Assembly (NCBI GenBank): GCA_002375985.1
Contig: DFNH01000015.1
Location: 1-64,000 of the forward strand
Origin: Firmicutes bacterium UBA3572
GTDB lineage: Bacteria > Bacillota > Desulfotomaculia > Desulfotomaculales > Desulforudaceae
DNA: 64,000 bases
Reading direction: 5' to 3'
Position 1 is the stretch's first letter; each line of letters starts with the position of its first letter. Shown here one piece after another: positions 43,920-51,472 of the stretch. A program made the translations under genes and the position numbers. Below the pieces are notes generated by a model. It saw nothing but the letters and a program-made list of their open reading frames with translations, had not been told where the DNA came from and ran no database searches.

Positions 43920-44050
43920 TTGATTTCAAGCTCCAGCTCCTGATTTTCGTCCTGCACTTTGTACCTGGGCCCCAGCACGGTTTTCCTTCCGGGCGCACCC
44001 CCACCCGGCACGGCACACCGCTCAAAGGCCACTTTTTCAGCAGGTTCCAA
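43883..44050 (-). CDS. Possible small protein with amphi-Trp-like end
   Basis: A 55-codon frame from TTG at 44050 ends PRYKVQDENQELELEIKWKP plus a short tail. The alternating LELEIKW strand resembles the end of amphi-Trp domain proteins. The upstream half is Gly/Pro-rich and unconvincing, and AAGG is very close to the TTG. The 3' end overlaps the doubtful first residues of the acyltransferase frame. It may be a fragment of a once longer gene. Confidence 0.3.
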   Translation of the reverse strand: MEPAEKVAFERCAVPGGGAPGRKTVLGPRYKVQDENQELELEIKWKPGTASVVVA

Positions 44051-44081
44051 CTACCTTAAAGCATACGACAAGGGCTTGTCA

Positions 44082-44110
44082 TTGTCTATTTCCGGCCCCT
44101 GCAGTACAAT
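44082..44110 (+). promoter_or_regulatory. Candidate promoter for the M20 peptidase gene
   Basis: TTGTCT (44082-44087) and TACAAT (44105-44110) are 17 bp apart, about 60 bp before the start of the peptidase gene. Confidence 0.35.
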
Positions 44111-44168
44111 ATCTACTATCCCACCTAAATGGGTAGCGTTCCCCGTGCGGACCTGAGGGGGTTCTATC

Positions 44169-45263
44169 TTGCGCGACTGGCTAGCGGCCGAACTGCTGCA
44201 CCTGCTCAGCATTCCCAGCGTCACGGGCGCGGAGGCGGCCATCCTCCGGCATCTCGAGGCCCGCGCCGCCACCTTCAATCTCCCCGCCACGCGCCAGTAC
44301 CTGGACGCCCACCGCTGGAACCTGCTGTTGAATCCCCGGCCGGCGCCCGAGCTATTGCTGGTCACCCACGTCGACACCGTCCCGGAAACCATCCAGGGGG
44401 AAAGCTGCCCCGTACGGCGCGAGGGGGACCTCATCCGCGGGCGGGGCGCGGCCGACACCAAGGGTTGCATCGCCGCCCTCCTCGGTTTGATGCACCTCGC
44501 CGCCGCCGCCGGCTGGGATTGGACCTCCCTCCCCGTAACCATCACCTTCACCGCCGACGAGGAAAAGGGCGGACAGGGTTCCGACCTCCTCGGGGAAAGT
44601 ATCGCCGCCGCGGCCGCGGTGGTGCTGGAACCCACCGAACTGGCCGTCTGTCCGGTGCAGGCCGGTTCCTTCGAGGCGGAGGTGACCGTGCCCGGACGCG
44701 CCGCCCACGGCAGCGTCTTCGAGGCCGGCGAAAACGCGATCATGAAAGCCGCCGCCCTCATCCGCGCCCTCGAACACCTGCCCTGGACGGCCGACGCCCA
44801 CCCCCGCCTGGGCCGTGCCGGGTGCAGCGTGCAGTGGATTAGCGGCGGCTCCCCGGAACTGGCCATTCCTAACGCCTGCCAATTCAGCGTTTTCTGCCGG
44901 GTACTGCCCGGCCAAGACATGGAGGCCGCCATCCAGAGCTTCACGTCCTTGTGCCGCCGCTACAACGCGCGCTGTCTCGTCACGGACGTCAGCCCCGCCT
45001 TTGAACTGGACGACGACCACCCCCTAGTCCGGGAGCTGCTCGCCGCCTGCGCCGGCGTACTCCCCAACCCCCGGCTCGCCGGCATGCCCAGCTGGACCGA
45101 CGCCGAAAACCTGGCCTACTACGGCATCCCCAGCGTGGTCTTCGGTCCGGGCCGCCTGGCCGCCTGCCATACCGCCCGCGAACGGGTATCGCTGCGGGAC
45201 ATCGAAGGCGCCAGCCGCGTCCTCTTCAACCTGGTGGACCGCAAAAGAAAAGACCCGTCCTGA
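44169..45263 (+). CDS. M20-family metallopeptidase (ArgE/DapE-like)
   Basis: A 364-residue zinc hydrolase. The ligand set is in place: His and Asp in LLLVTHVDTVPE, the bridging Asp in GRGAADTKGCI, the catalytic Glu pair in FTADEEKGGQG, the Glu/Asp site LEPTELAV and the last His in AACHTARERV. A dimerisation domain lies at about 175-280. It cleaves an amide such as N-acetyl-ornithine or a dipeptide; the substrate is not predictable. The TTG start at 44169 follows GAGGGGG by eight bases. Confidence 0.88.
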   Translation: MRDWLAAELLHLLSIPSVTGAEAAILRHLEARAATFNLPATRQYLDAHRWNLLLNPRPAPELLLVTHVDTVPETIQGESCPVRREGDLIRGRGAADTKGCIAALLGLMHLAAAAGWDWTSLPVTITFTADEEKGGQGSDLLGESIAAAAAVVLEPTELAVCPVQAGSFEAEVTVPGRAAHGSVFEAGENAIMKAAALIRALEHLPWTADAHPRLGRAGCSVQWISGGSPELAIPNACQFSVFCRVLPGQDMEAAIQSFTSLCRRYNARCLVTDVSPAFELDDDHPLVRELLAACAGVLPNPRLAGMPSWTDAENLAYYGIPSVVFGPGRLAACHTARERVSLRDIEGASRVLFNLVDRKRKDPS

Positions 45264-45279
45264 AAGACGGATCTTTTTC
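45248..45279. terminator. Terminator between converging genes
   Basis: AAAGACCCGTC...GACGGATCTTTTT forms a stem that begins in the last codons of the M20 gene. It has U-runs in both directions and so can end the facing GNAT gene too. Confidence 0.8.
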
Positions 45280-45287
45280 GCATGTAC

Positions 45288-45881
45288 CTACCGGGCCACC
45301 CTCACGGAACCTGGATACGCTCCTCCCCGGGCGGTGGCGCCGCTTGCCGCCGCCAACTGCGGCCGGGGCACCGACCTCGGGGCCACACGCTCCATACGGA
45401 TCCATTTACCCAGGCGCCCGGTTTCCCGGAAGCCCTGTCGGGTGTAAAAGCCACGGGCACGCTCGTTCGTGGCCCCGACTAAAAGTTTTAGCTTGTCACA
45501 GCCTTTTTGTTCCAGCATCCGGCAGGCCTGCGCAAACAGTTGCCGTCCGATGCCGTGCTGCTGGTATCGCGGATCAACCACGATTTCGTGTATTTCTCCG
45601 ACCGTGCCCTTGCGGGCGAAATGCCGGCGGCACTCCACGGCCGCGAAACCGATGATCCGGCCGTCCGCCCGGACGATGATGATCTTCCCCTGCCCGTGGT
45701 ACTTCAGCCAGGCCAGGTAGGCCCGCAGTTCCTCCGGGTCCTCGTAGGCGTACTGTTCCAGCCCGGCATAAGCGCGGGCGTAAACGCGCATTAAATCTTC
45801 GAAGTAGGGTTCGGGGTCCTCGCAGGACTGGGTTATCCCGCGAGGGCTACTTCGGTCTGCTAATTCGCACACGCATATCAT
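45288..45881 (-). CDS. GNAT-family N-acetyltransferase
   Basis: A ~197-residue acetyltransferase. EIHEIVVDPRYQQHGIGRQLFAQA holds the acetyl-CoA loop (Q-x-x-G-I-G), and KLLVGATNERARGFYTRQGFRE is motif B. The C-terminal ~35 residues are Pro/Arg/Ala-rich and extra to the fold. The start is uncertain: GGAGG is only two bases before ATG at 45881, so a GTG three codons later may be used. The substrate is unknown. Confidence 0.8.
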   Translation of the reverse strand: MICVCELADRSSPRGITQSCEDPEPYFEDLMRVYARAYAGLEQYAYEDPEELRAYLAWLKYHGQGKIIIVRADGRIIGFAAVECRRHFARKGTVGEIHEIVVDPRYQQHGIGRQLFAQACRMLEQKGCDKLKLLVGATNERARGFYTRQGFRETGRLGKWIRMERVAPRSVPRPQLAAASGATARGGAYPGSVRVAR

Positions 45882-45899
45882 GTCCTCCAAAAGTAACAA

Positions 45900-46482
45900 G
45901 TTTTACTTAAAACAAATTGAAGCTTTAAACTACCCAACCGCCAGGGGTGTTAGATCTCGGCCAGCACGGGTCACATCTCCCTTCTATGATTTATGTTAAC
46001 ATATTGTTGCCCGGTTGTCTTCCGCTTTATATTGTTAATCAATATCGGCCGTGCCAATAGCGTTTGGAAGGCCGTTTTCGTTCTCGTTTCCGGTACCGGC
46101 CGCGCGCAAAAGTTCCGTGGTAAAACCTTCGACGCTGCTCCCCACCCTTGTATTCGTTTTCTTCTGTGGTGTACACTCAAGTTAGGCGTTGTCCGGGTGT
46201 TACCGCCAGAACAACACCGGACGACCCGCCGTGTTCCCGAAAAGGTGAGTTATCGCCAGGCCCCGGTGCTTTTGCATCCGCGTGTGAGGCGCCGCCGGCA
46301 GGAGCGCACCTTTACAAGCAGCCACCACCATCATCGTCGTTCGACGCAAGACTTTCAACTCCGCACTTCATAGCCGCAACAAACAAGGGCCGCTCCGGCA
46401 CCCAGGGGCAAGGCGACCCAGAAAGGATCTTCTCCCTTAACGCTACTCGCGGGTATACTGAGGAAAAAGAAGGTATGCAAAC
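45900..46482. other. 583-bp stretch without a convincing gene
   Basis: Open frames here are short and have no family resemblance or ribosome sites. A near-inverted repeat (GTCCGGGTGTT...AACACCGGAC, about 46190-46228) is the only clear structure. The left part is AT-rich. It could hold a small RNA or be decayed coding sequence. Confidence 0.5.
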
Positions 46483-46662
46483 ATGAACGTGACTGAACTG
46501 TTCGGTTACCCCATCGCGGCCCTTTCCGCCGCCATGCTGCTTGTCCTGGCCGTCCTTCAGGCTGACGGTGTCCAAGTATGGTGGCCGCTATGGCCCACCT
46601 TCGGCCTGGGCTTGATCGTTGGTTTTGCACTATTGATGCCCCCGTTTAAGAAAATCATCTAG
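46483..46662 (+). CDS. Small two-helix membrane protein
   Basis: A 59-residue protein, MNVTELFGYPIAALSAAMLL at the start and LMPPFKKII at the end. Two hydrophobic helices are joined by QADGVQVWWPLWP. GAAGG lies about 10 bases before the ATG. I do not recognise a family, but the composition, the basic end and the clean start and stop favour a real gene. Confidence 0.55.
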   Translation: MNVTELFGYPIAALSAAMLLVLAVLQADGVQVWWPLWPTFGLGLIVGFALLMPPFKKII

Positions 46663-46747
46663 TCAGTTGAAGACCCGGCGCGGGGTATTTTGGACACGGA
46701 GCCGGCCCCGGTAACCGTTAAACGGCCAGGAAGACCTCTGGCTTAAG

Positions 46748-47719
46748 CTATAGGGATGTACGGCCGCCCAGATGCCGGCGGCGGCCGTGGGCTGTCGAGG
46801 GACGGTACCGGCTTTTACTCAGCGAGTCCCGAGGAAGGGAAAGCCTTTCGCGCAGTTCCACGGGAATAATGGTGATCCGGCAATGGCGTCCGTCGATTCG
46901 GGCTTGCCCAACGCAGACCAGGGCGCGGGACCAAAGGGCACCCAAAGGCGAAGTCGGGCGCCTCTCATTCCAAAAGTAACCGTCACCTTCCAAGGAGCCA
47001 AACTTGCGGGGGACGGCGTTGATGCGGCGCCAGCCGCCGTTCTCCAGGAGATAGCGCAAGAGCGCGGTGCTTTCCTCATCCAGCCCGGTGACTGTCCTTT
47101 CCAGGTTACCCGCGTCGCCCAAGTGCGCGATTATTTGCTTTTCCCGCTTCTGCCGCGTGCGGGCCGGCTCGATCCCCCACTCCGCGCACATGCCGTTCAG
47201 CCAGATGGCCGGCATATTCTTCAGCCCCCTGGCCAGACCGGGATCAACGGGCAGGGGTTTGACCTCCACCTCTTCCCGCCACTTTTCCGCTACGGCCTGC
47301 AATAGCACGTCCACATCCACCACCGGACCCTCTACCTGCCGCTTGAGCCAGTTCACTTTTTCCTGGAATTCCGGCGCCACCTCCCGTCCTTCCAGGCTTT
47401 CCTCCAGGCGTGCCAAGTAGAAACGCGCTTTTTCGTTGTCCCCCAACTCCCACCACACGCCGCTCAGGTTAAACAAGACGGTAGGCTCCTCCGGATACAC
47501 CGCCTCCAGCAGTTTCAGCAAGTGCCTTTCTTCCTCCAATTTCCCCAGCGTGCGGTACAGGTTGGCCTGCATCATCACCGCCGGCGGGTAAAACTTCCCC
47601 TCTTCCTCCAGGCTTCCCAAAAGGTCGATGGCTTCCGCGTATTTTCCTTCCGCGCGCAGCGCGCGGGCGCGCTCCAGCACCTGCTCTACGGCCTCGTCCT
47701 GTTCCTGGCTAATGGCCAC
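46748..47719 (-). CDS. TPR-containing protein of unknown function
   Basis: A 323-residue protein. The first ~130 residues are tetratricopeptide-like helices (ALRAEGKYAEAIDLLGSLEEEGKFY, LYRTLGKLEEERHLLKLL, VLFNLSGVWWELGDNEKARFYL). The rest has a helical RTRQKREKQIIAHLG region and a possible winged helix, ESTALLRYLLENGGWRRINAV. The last ~30 residues are basic and low in structure. A partner-binding role is inferred from the repeats only. Confidence 0.65.
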   Translation of the reverse strand: MAISQEQDEAVEQVLERARALRAEGKYAEAIDLLGSLEEEGKFYPPAVMMQANLYRTLGKLEEERHLLKLLEAVYPEEPTVLFNLSGVWWELGDNEKARFYLARLEESLEGREVAPEFQEKVNWLKRQVEGPVVDVDVLLQAVAEKWREEVEVKPLPVDPGLARGLKNMPAIWLNGMCAEWGIEPARTRQKREKQIIAHLGDAGNLERTVTGLDEESTALLRYLLENGGWRRINAVPRKFGSLEGDGYFWNERRPTSPLGALWSRALVCVGQARIDGRHCRITIIPVELRERLSLPRDSLSKSRYRPSTAHGRRRHLGGRTSL

Positions 47720-47749
47720 CTCTTTAATCTTAGCTTTACAGGTAGCACG

Positions 47750-48175
47750 TCACGGCGCATCCACCTGCACCAGCTCTACACCACATTGCAGAGCGGCTTG
47801 ACGAAGCCCTAGATCCCGTGTCGCCAGTGGCATCCCTTCCCGCATCGCCAGCTCGAGATACGCGGCGTCATAAGCCGACAAACCATACTGTCTGCCGATA
47901 GACAAAACCTCATGAAAAACGAAATCCGGCGTCTCCTGATCAATAATGATCGGCAAACCCCGGAGCAGTTTGATAAAGCGTATTGTACCGGCTTTCGTTA
48001 ATCGTCGTTTCCTTTCGCCAACCAGCAGAACATTGGCCACCTCCAATGTCCATATCGACGGCACAACCGCCTCGGCATCGGCGAGCAGAAATAAGACGGA
48101 ATCGGCGTACGCGTCCGCCTCATCCTCAAAACACCAGGACATGACCACCGAACAGTCCAGCACAAAGCGCCTCAA
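47750..48175 (-). CDS. vapC: PIN-domain toxin, VapC-like
   Basis: A 141-residue PIN ribonuclease: FVLDCSVVMSWCFEDEA (first Asp), PSIWTLEVANVLL (Glu), GLSAYDAAYLELAMREGMPLATRDLGLRQAA (the two distal Asp). The acidic quartet for Mg-dependent RNA cleavage is complete, so it should be active. Its start overlaps the antitoxin stop by four bases. Confidence 0.9.
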   Translation of the reverse strand: MRRFVLDCSVVMSWCFEDEADAYADSVLFLLADAEAVVPSIWTLEVANVLLVGERKRRLTKAGTIRFIKLLRGLPIIIDQETPDFVFHEVLSIGRQYGLSAYDAAYLELAMREGMPLATRDLGLRQAALQCGVELVQVDAP

Positions 48176-48414
48176 TGCTTTCTCCCCTCTTCGATCATCT
48201 CCCGGAGGCTCATTTCTCCAAGTGTACGTCCTTTGCGAAACTCCAGCAGTTCCCGAATCACCGTCTGCACCTCAGATTGACCGCGCGCGCCGACCGGCAC
48301 AAGCATCGCCACCGGCGTGCCGTGCTTCATGATGGTAATCCGCTCACCCCTGGCAACCCGCCTCAACAGCGCGGGCAAATGGGTCTTGGCTTCATAAGAA
48401 CCCACCTTGCGCAT
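48172..48414 (-). CDS. Phd/YefM-family antitoxin
   Basis: An 80-residue antitoxin. The N-terminal DNA-binding fold is KVGSYEAKTHLPALLRRVARGERITIMKHGTPVAMLVPVG. The C-terminal acidic helix (LLEFRKGRTLGEMSLREMIEEG) would wrap the PIN toxin. A palindrome over its own promoter suits autoregulation. Confidence 0.9.
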   Translation of the reverse strand: MRKVGSYEAKTHLPALLRRVARGERITIMKHGTPVAMLVPVGARGQSEVQTVIRELLEFRKGRTLGEMSLREMIEEGRKH

Positions 48415-48440
48415 ACCATACCCCCGTTTAGACTATACTT

Positions 48441-48476
48441 TGGTCTATTTTAGACCAGAATTGGACCCCCTGTCAA
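48441..48476 (-). promoter_or_regulatory. Antitoxin-toxin promoter with operator palindrome
   Basis: On the minus strand TTGACA (48476-48471) is 18 bp from TAAAAT (48452-48447). The palindrome TGGTCTAAAATAGACCA (48441-48457, perfect 7-bp arms) covers the -10 box, so a bound antitoxin complex would block RNA polymerase. Confidence 0.7.
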
Positions 48477-48628
48477 ATCCAAGAGCCACCAAGCCGGATC
48501 AAATCCGGTGTTATCAGCCGCGGTTCACCTCGTCGCTCGTATCCACCGACGCCGTTGGCAACCGCGCCGGTACCACCAGCCCGCCGCAGCCACCCCCAGC
48601 CTGGGGCCGACACCAGAAATATCACCGT

Positions 48629-49192
48629 TCAGAATGCTGCTGACCCCTTTAAGAACGCCAGGAGCTCCCGGGGCAGACGGTCGCGGTTGGCCGGCGTGAC
48701 CGTCACCAGGCGAACGCCGGGCCGGTTTTTAAGCGCGTCACAGAAAGGGTGCGGCTTGGCCATAATGGTCGCCACCACCGGATTGGGGGCCGCGAAGCAC
48801 CGCCGCACGATCTCCCGAAAAGCCGGAGAGAAGAGCTCCATTTTTCCGATCTCGTCGATGAGCAGACACGTATTTTCTCCACTGCCGAGGGCGCGTTCCA
48901 ATTCACCCACCGCCAGGGCAAGGTTGTCCACCTCCACCCCGTACTTCCCCACGCGGTAGCGCGAAACCGAACCGGCGTCGGCCAGTACGGCCCGCTCGCC
49001 GCCCAGGGTGACGATCTCAAAGCCCACCCGCCGGTCGGCCTCGCGGACCTCAGCGGTGTAGAAGCCGGCCGCCTCCCGGCCGAGCAGCGCCGCCAATCGC
49101 ACCAGCACCGTGGTTTTCCCGACCCCCGGCCGCCCGGTCAAAAGCACTTTTCGCCCCCGCACCGGCGCACCGTCCGCCATATGACCGTTCAC
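48629..49192 (-). CDS. THEP1-type nucleoside-triphosphatase
   Basis: A 187-residue P-loop NTPase: VLLTGRPGVGKTTVLVRLAALL (Walker A), then CLLIDEIGKMELFSPAF (Walker B), as in THEP1/cancer-related NTPase. It hydrolyses NTPs broadly; the biological role is unclear. The GTG start at 49192 follows a G8 run. The first ~43 codons and upstream region are repeated at 50347-50545. Confidence 0.88.
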   Translation of the reverse strand: MNGHMADGAPVRGRKVLLTGRPGVGKTTVLVRLAALLGREAAGFYTAEVREADRRVGFEIVTLGGERAVLADAGSVSRYRVGKYGVEVDNLALAVGELERALGSGENTCLLIDEIGKMELFSPAFREIVRRCFAAPNPVVATIMAKPHPFCDALKNRPGVRLVTVTPANRDRLPRELLAFLKGSAAF

Positions 49193-49261
49193 GATTTACC
49201 CCCCCCTCTTTCCCTTCCATCATAGCTTAGGGGTTTACGCCGGCCCAACCCCAAACCGACC
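49062..49261. repeat. 200-bp direct repeat, left copy (THEP1 5' end)
   Basis: It covers the first ~43 codons of the THEP1 gene and ~70 bp upstream. It matches 50347-50545 at about 95% by eye, in the same orientation. Confidence 0.85.
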
Positions 49262-49380
49262 TTCCCCCGACCTGGCCTTTTCTCCCGGAGAACGCCCAGT
49301 CCGTCATCGCGCCCGGTTTCGCATACCACTGTTTTTACCTCGACTGCTCCCGAGCAAACCTGGAAAAGGCGGCGTTTCGG

Positions 49381-49389
49381 GTGGTATAA
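49381..49389 (+). promoter_or_regulatory. Extended -10 promoter for the MNT/HEPN pair
   Basis: TGGTATAAT (TATAAT at 49384-49389) lies ~25 bp before the MNT start. TGGAAA at 49361 is a weak -35 at 17 bp spacing. Confidence 0.45.
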
Positions 49390-49412
49390 TCAAGACACAG
49401 CCCGACTGGGAG

Positions 49413-49916
49413 GTGGACGGTGTTAACTTGAGGGCGGTCTTTGAACAACTCTTGCCCGAAATCCTCCACGCCGTGCATCAGGTCTACGGCGAACGCCTGG
49501 TCACCCTGGCAGTTTTCGGTTCCGTAGGTCGGGGGACGCCGCGCCCCGATTCGGACATCGACCTCTTGCTGGTAGCCGAAAAACTGCCGGACGGTCGCCT
49601 GCGTCGCGTGTCCGAATTTGAAGCGGTGGAAACGCTGCTGGCCCCCCGCCTGCAGGAGGCCGCCCGCCACGGCGTGCGCACCACCCTTTCCGCCGTTATT
49701 AGAACCAGAGACGAGGTTTGCCGAGGCAGCCTTCTCTATCTGGATATGCTCGAAGACGCCCGTATCCTCTTTGATCGAGGCGCATTTTTCGCCCGTTTCC
49801 TGGACCGTTTCCGCAAACGGTTGGCCCATCTCGGTGCCCGGAGAATCCGGCGGGGAAACGCCTGGTACTGGGTCTTGAAGGACGACTACCGCATTGGGGA
49901 GACGTTTGAAATATGA
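49413..49916 (+). CDS. MNT-type minimal nucleotidyltransferase
   Basis: A 167-residue protein with LAVFGSVGRGTPRPDSDIDLLLV, the GSxxRG...DxD signature of the polymerase-beta-type minimal nucleotidyltransferases. It is four bases overlapped by the HEPN gene. In such pairs the MNT protein acts as antitoxin, sometimes by adding AMP residues to the HEPN toxin. The start is unclear: GTG at 49413 overlaps the GGGAGG site; TTG at 49428 is the alternative. Confidence 0.85.
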   Translation: MDGVNLRAVFEQLLPEILHAVHQVYGERLVTLAVFGSVGRGTPRPDSDIDLLLVAEKLPDGRLRRVSEFEAVETLLAPRLQEAARHGVRTTLSAVIRTRDEVCRGSLLYLDMLEDARILFDRGAFFARFLDRFRKRLAHLGARRIRRGNAWYWVLKDDYRIGETFEI

Positions 49917-50332
49917 CTAATACCACCTTGGCGCAAAGTTACCTGCTGAAGGCCACCAAACGTCTAAAAGTGTTGGAATTGCTTGAGCGGGAAGAAGCCT
50001 ACTCCGACGTGGTACAGGAAGCGCAGGAACTGGTGGAACTGGCCCTAAAGGGCATACTTCGCCAAATCGGGATCGAACCACCGAAACTGCACGATGTCGG
50101 TGGCCTCTTACTGGAATTCCAGGACCGCCTGCCCCTGGAGGTGGCCCGGGAAGCCGCTGCCCTGGCCGGCATTTCCAAGTGGCTACGCAAGGAGCGCGAA
50201 TTCGCCTTCTATGGAGACATCGACTTCATCCCCACCGAGGAGTACACCGCCCAAGATGCCGCTCGGGCCATTCGGGACGCCCGGTTCGTCGTGCAAATGG
50301 CGCGCCTGGTGATCCCCGCCCCCACACAGTAA
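49913..50332 (+). CDS. HEPN-domain protein
   Basis: A 139-residue helical HEPN protein: YLLKATKRLKVLELLEREEAYSDVVQEAQELVELALKGIL, then PPKLHDVGGLL and WLRKEREFAFYGD. It is the usual partner of the MNT gene. The Rx4-6H ribonuclease motif of HepT-type toxins is not visible; the REFAFYG version belongs to HEPN groups whose activity is less certain. Start overlap ATGA. Confidence 0.82.
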   Translation: MTNTTLAQSYLLKATKRLKVLELLEREEAYSDVVQEAQELVELALKGILRQIGIEPPKLHDVGGLLLEFQDRLPLEVAREAAALAGISKWLRKEREFAFYGDIDFIPTEEYTAQDAARAIRDARFVVQMARLVIPAPTQ

Positions 50333-50346
50333 CGCGGGATTGGCAA

Positions 50347-50545
50347 AAGCCGGCCGCCTCCCGGCCGAGCAGCGCCGCCAATCGCACCAGCACCGTGGTT
50401 TTCCCGACTCCCGGCCGCCCGGTCAAAAGCACTTTTCGCCCCCGGACCGGCGCACCGTTCGCCAAATGACCGCTCACGATTTGCCCCCCTCTTTCCCCTC
50501 CATCATAGCTTAGGGAATTACGCCGGCCCAACCCCAAACCGGCCC
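50347..50545 (-). pseudogene. Duplicated 5' fragment of the THEP1 gene (right direct repeat)
   Basis: From GTG at 50477 it codes SGHLANGAPVRGRKVLLTGR and the rest of the Walker A helix, then breaks off after ~43 codons, 15 bp past the HEPN stop codon. The ribosome site and ~70 bp upstream are also duplicated. No other part of THEP1 is present. Confidence 0.85.
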
Positions 50546-50555
50546 AACTGCTAAA

Positions 50556-51470
50556 CTACGCTTTCCGCCGCCCCCGCGCCCCACTTGTTTCGTGGGCAGG
50601 CTTGCTCCCGGCAATGGCCCCGGTGGGGCAGGCCAGCTGGCATTCCATACACAGAATGCATTCGGTGTCCCGCACTTTCTTTCCCCGGCTGATGAAAGAC
50701 ATCACGTCAACATCCATGGGGCACACACGGTTGCACTGACCGCACTCTACACAGGCCGCCTCCGGTCTTCCAGACGGCGCAATGGTGATCAGCGCCACCG
50801 CAGCTGCCGGTTTCATTACCACGGGCACCGGGCAGACAAGCTTACAGAAAGCCCGCTGGTCCTTATAGACAAAAGCCAGGGGCACGGCGACCAGATAATA
50901 GAGTGCGTTGCCGGCAAACATCCACAGCATTTCGGTCTTGTGCAGGTAGTCATGCCGCACGTCATAGTTATAAAACCATACCAGAACCACCGGCAACAAA
51001 ACCGAAAAGGCGAAGGTCAGGTACCTTATTTTTTTCAGCTCCGGTGGAACCCGACCGGCCTTTTTAACCGGCAGCCAGTCCAGCACCGCCGCCGTCCAGC
51101 AGGCCCAACCGCAGAATCCCCGCCCCCAGATCAACGGCCCGAACACTTTTGCCACCATGTAATGAATGACTCCCTTGGAAAAGTAGCCCGCCAGCACCAA
51201 CAAGACCACGCCTTCCAATTGAAAGTTCTCATTGTTGGCAATCGGGACAAACAGCAAGAGCGCCGGCAGGACCATTAGGATGGCGACCCGCCTCCCAACG
51301 GCCCTTTTCTTGGGGGGCAACGTCGCCATCAAGTATATGCCCACAGCAATGGAAAACCCAATCCAGGGGAATACAACCCAGAACCCCCACCAGCCCACCG
51401 TAAAATACAGAACGGCCGCCACGGCCAAGCCGATAAAGAACGGCACGGCAACAGACAACCAGAACACCAC
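50556..51470 (-). CDS. NapH/NosR-like membrane polyferredoxin
   Basis: A 304-residue protein with six or seven membrane helices. A CGWACW motif follows helix 4 (GRGFCGWACWTAA) and FCKLVCPVPV follows helix 6. Two [4Fe-4S] motifs, CVECGQCNRVCP and CILCMECQLACP, lie near the cytoplasmic C-terminus. It probably passes electrons across or along the membrane to an unknown partner. It is isolated in the plastic island with no reductase gene next to it. Confidence 0.82.
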   Translation of the reverse strand: MVFWLSVAVPFFIGLAVAAVLYFTVGWWGFWVVFPWIGFSIAVGIYLMATLPPKKRAVGRRVAILMVLPALLLFVPIANNENFQLEGVVLLVLAGYFSKGVIHYMVAKVFGPLIWGRGFCGWACWTAAVLDWLPVKKAGRVPPELKKIRYLTFAFSVLLPVVLVWFYNYDVRHDYLHKTEMLWMFAGNALYYLVAVPLAFVYKDQRAFCKLVCPVPVVMKPAAAVALITIAPSGRPEAACVECGQCNRVCPMDVDVMSFISRGKKVRDTECILCMECQLACPTGAIAGSKPAHETSGARGRRKA

Positions 51471-51472
51471 AC

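Noticed and set aside
46312..46575. 87-codon minus-strand open frame
   Set aside because: No ribosome site or family signal, and it is antisense to the likelier small membrane protein gene.
49335..49829. 164-codon minus-strand open frame
   Set aside because: It is antisense to the MNT gene, whose GSVGRG...DSDID motif is clear.
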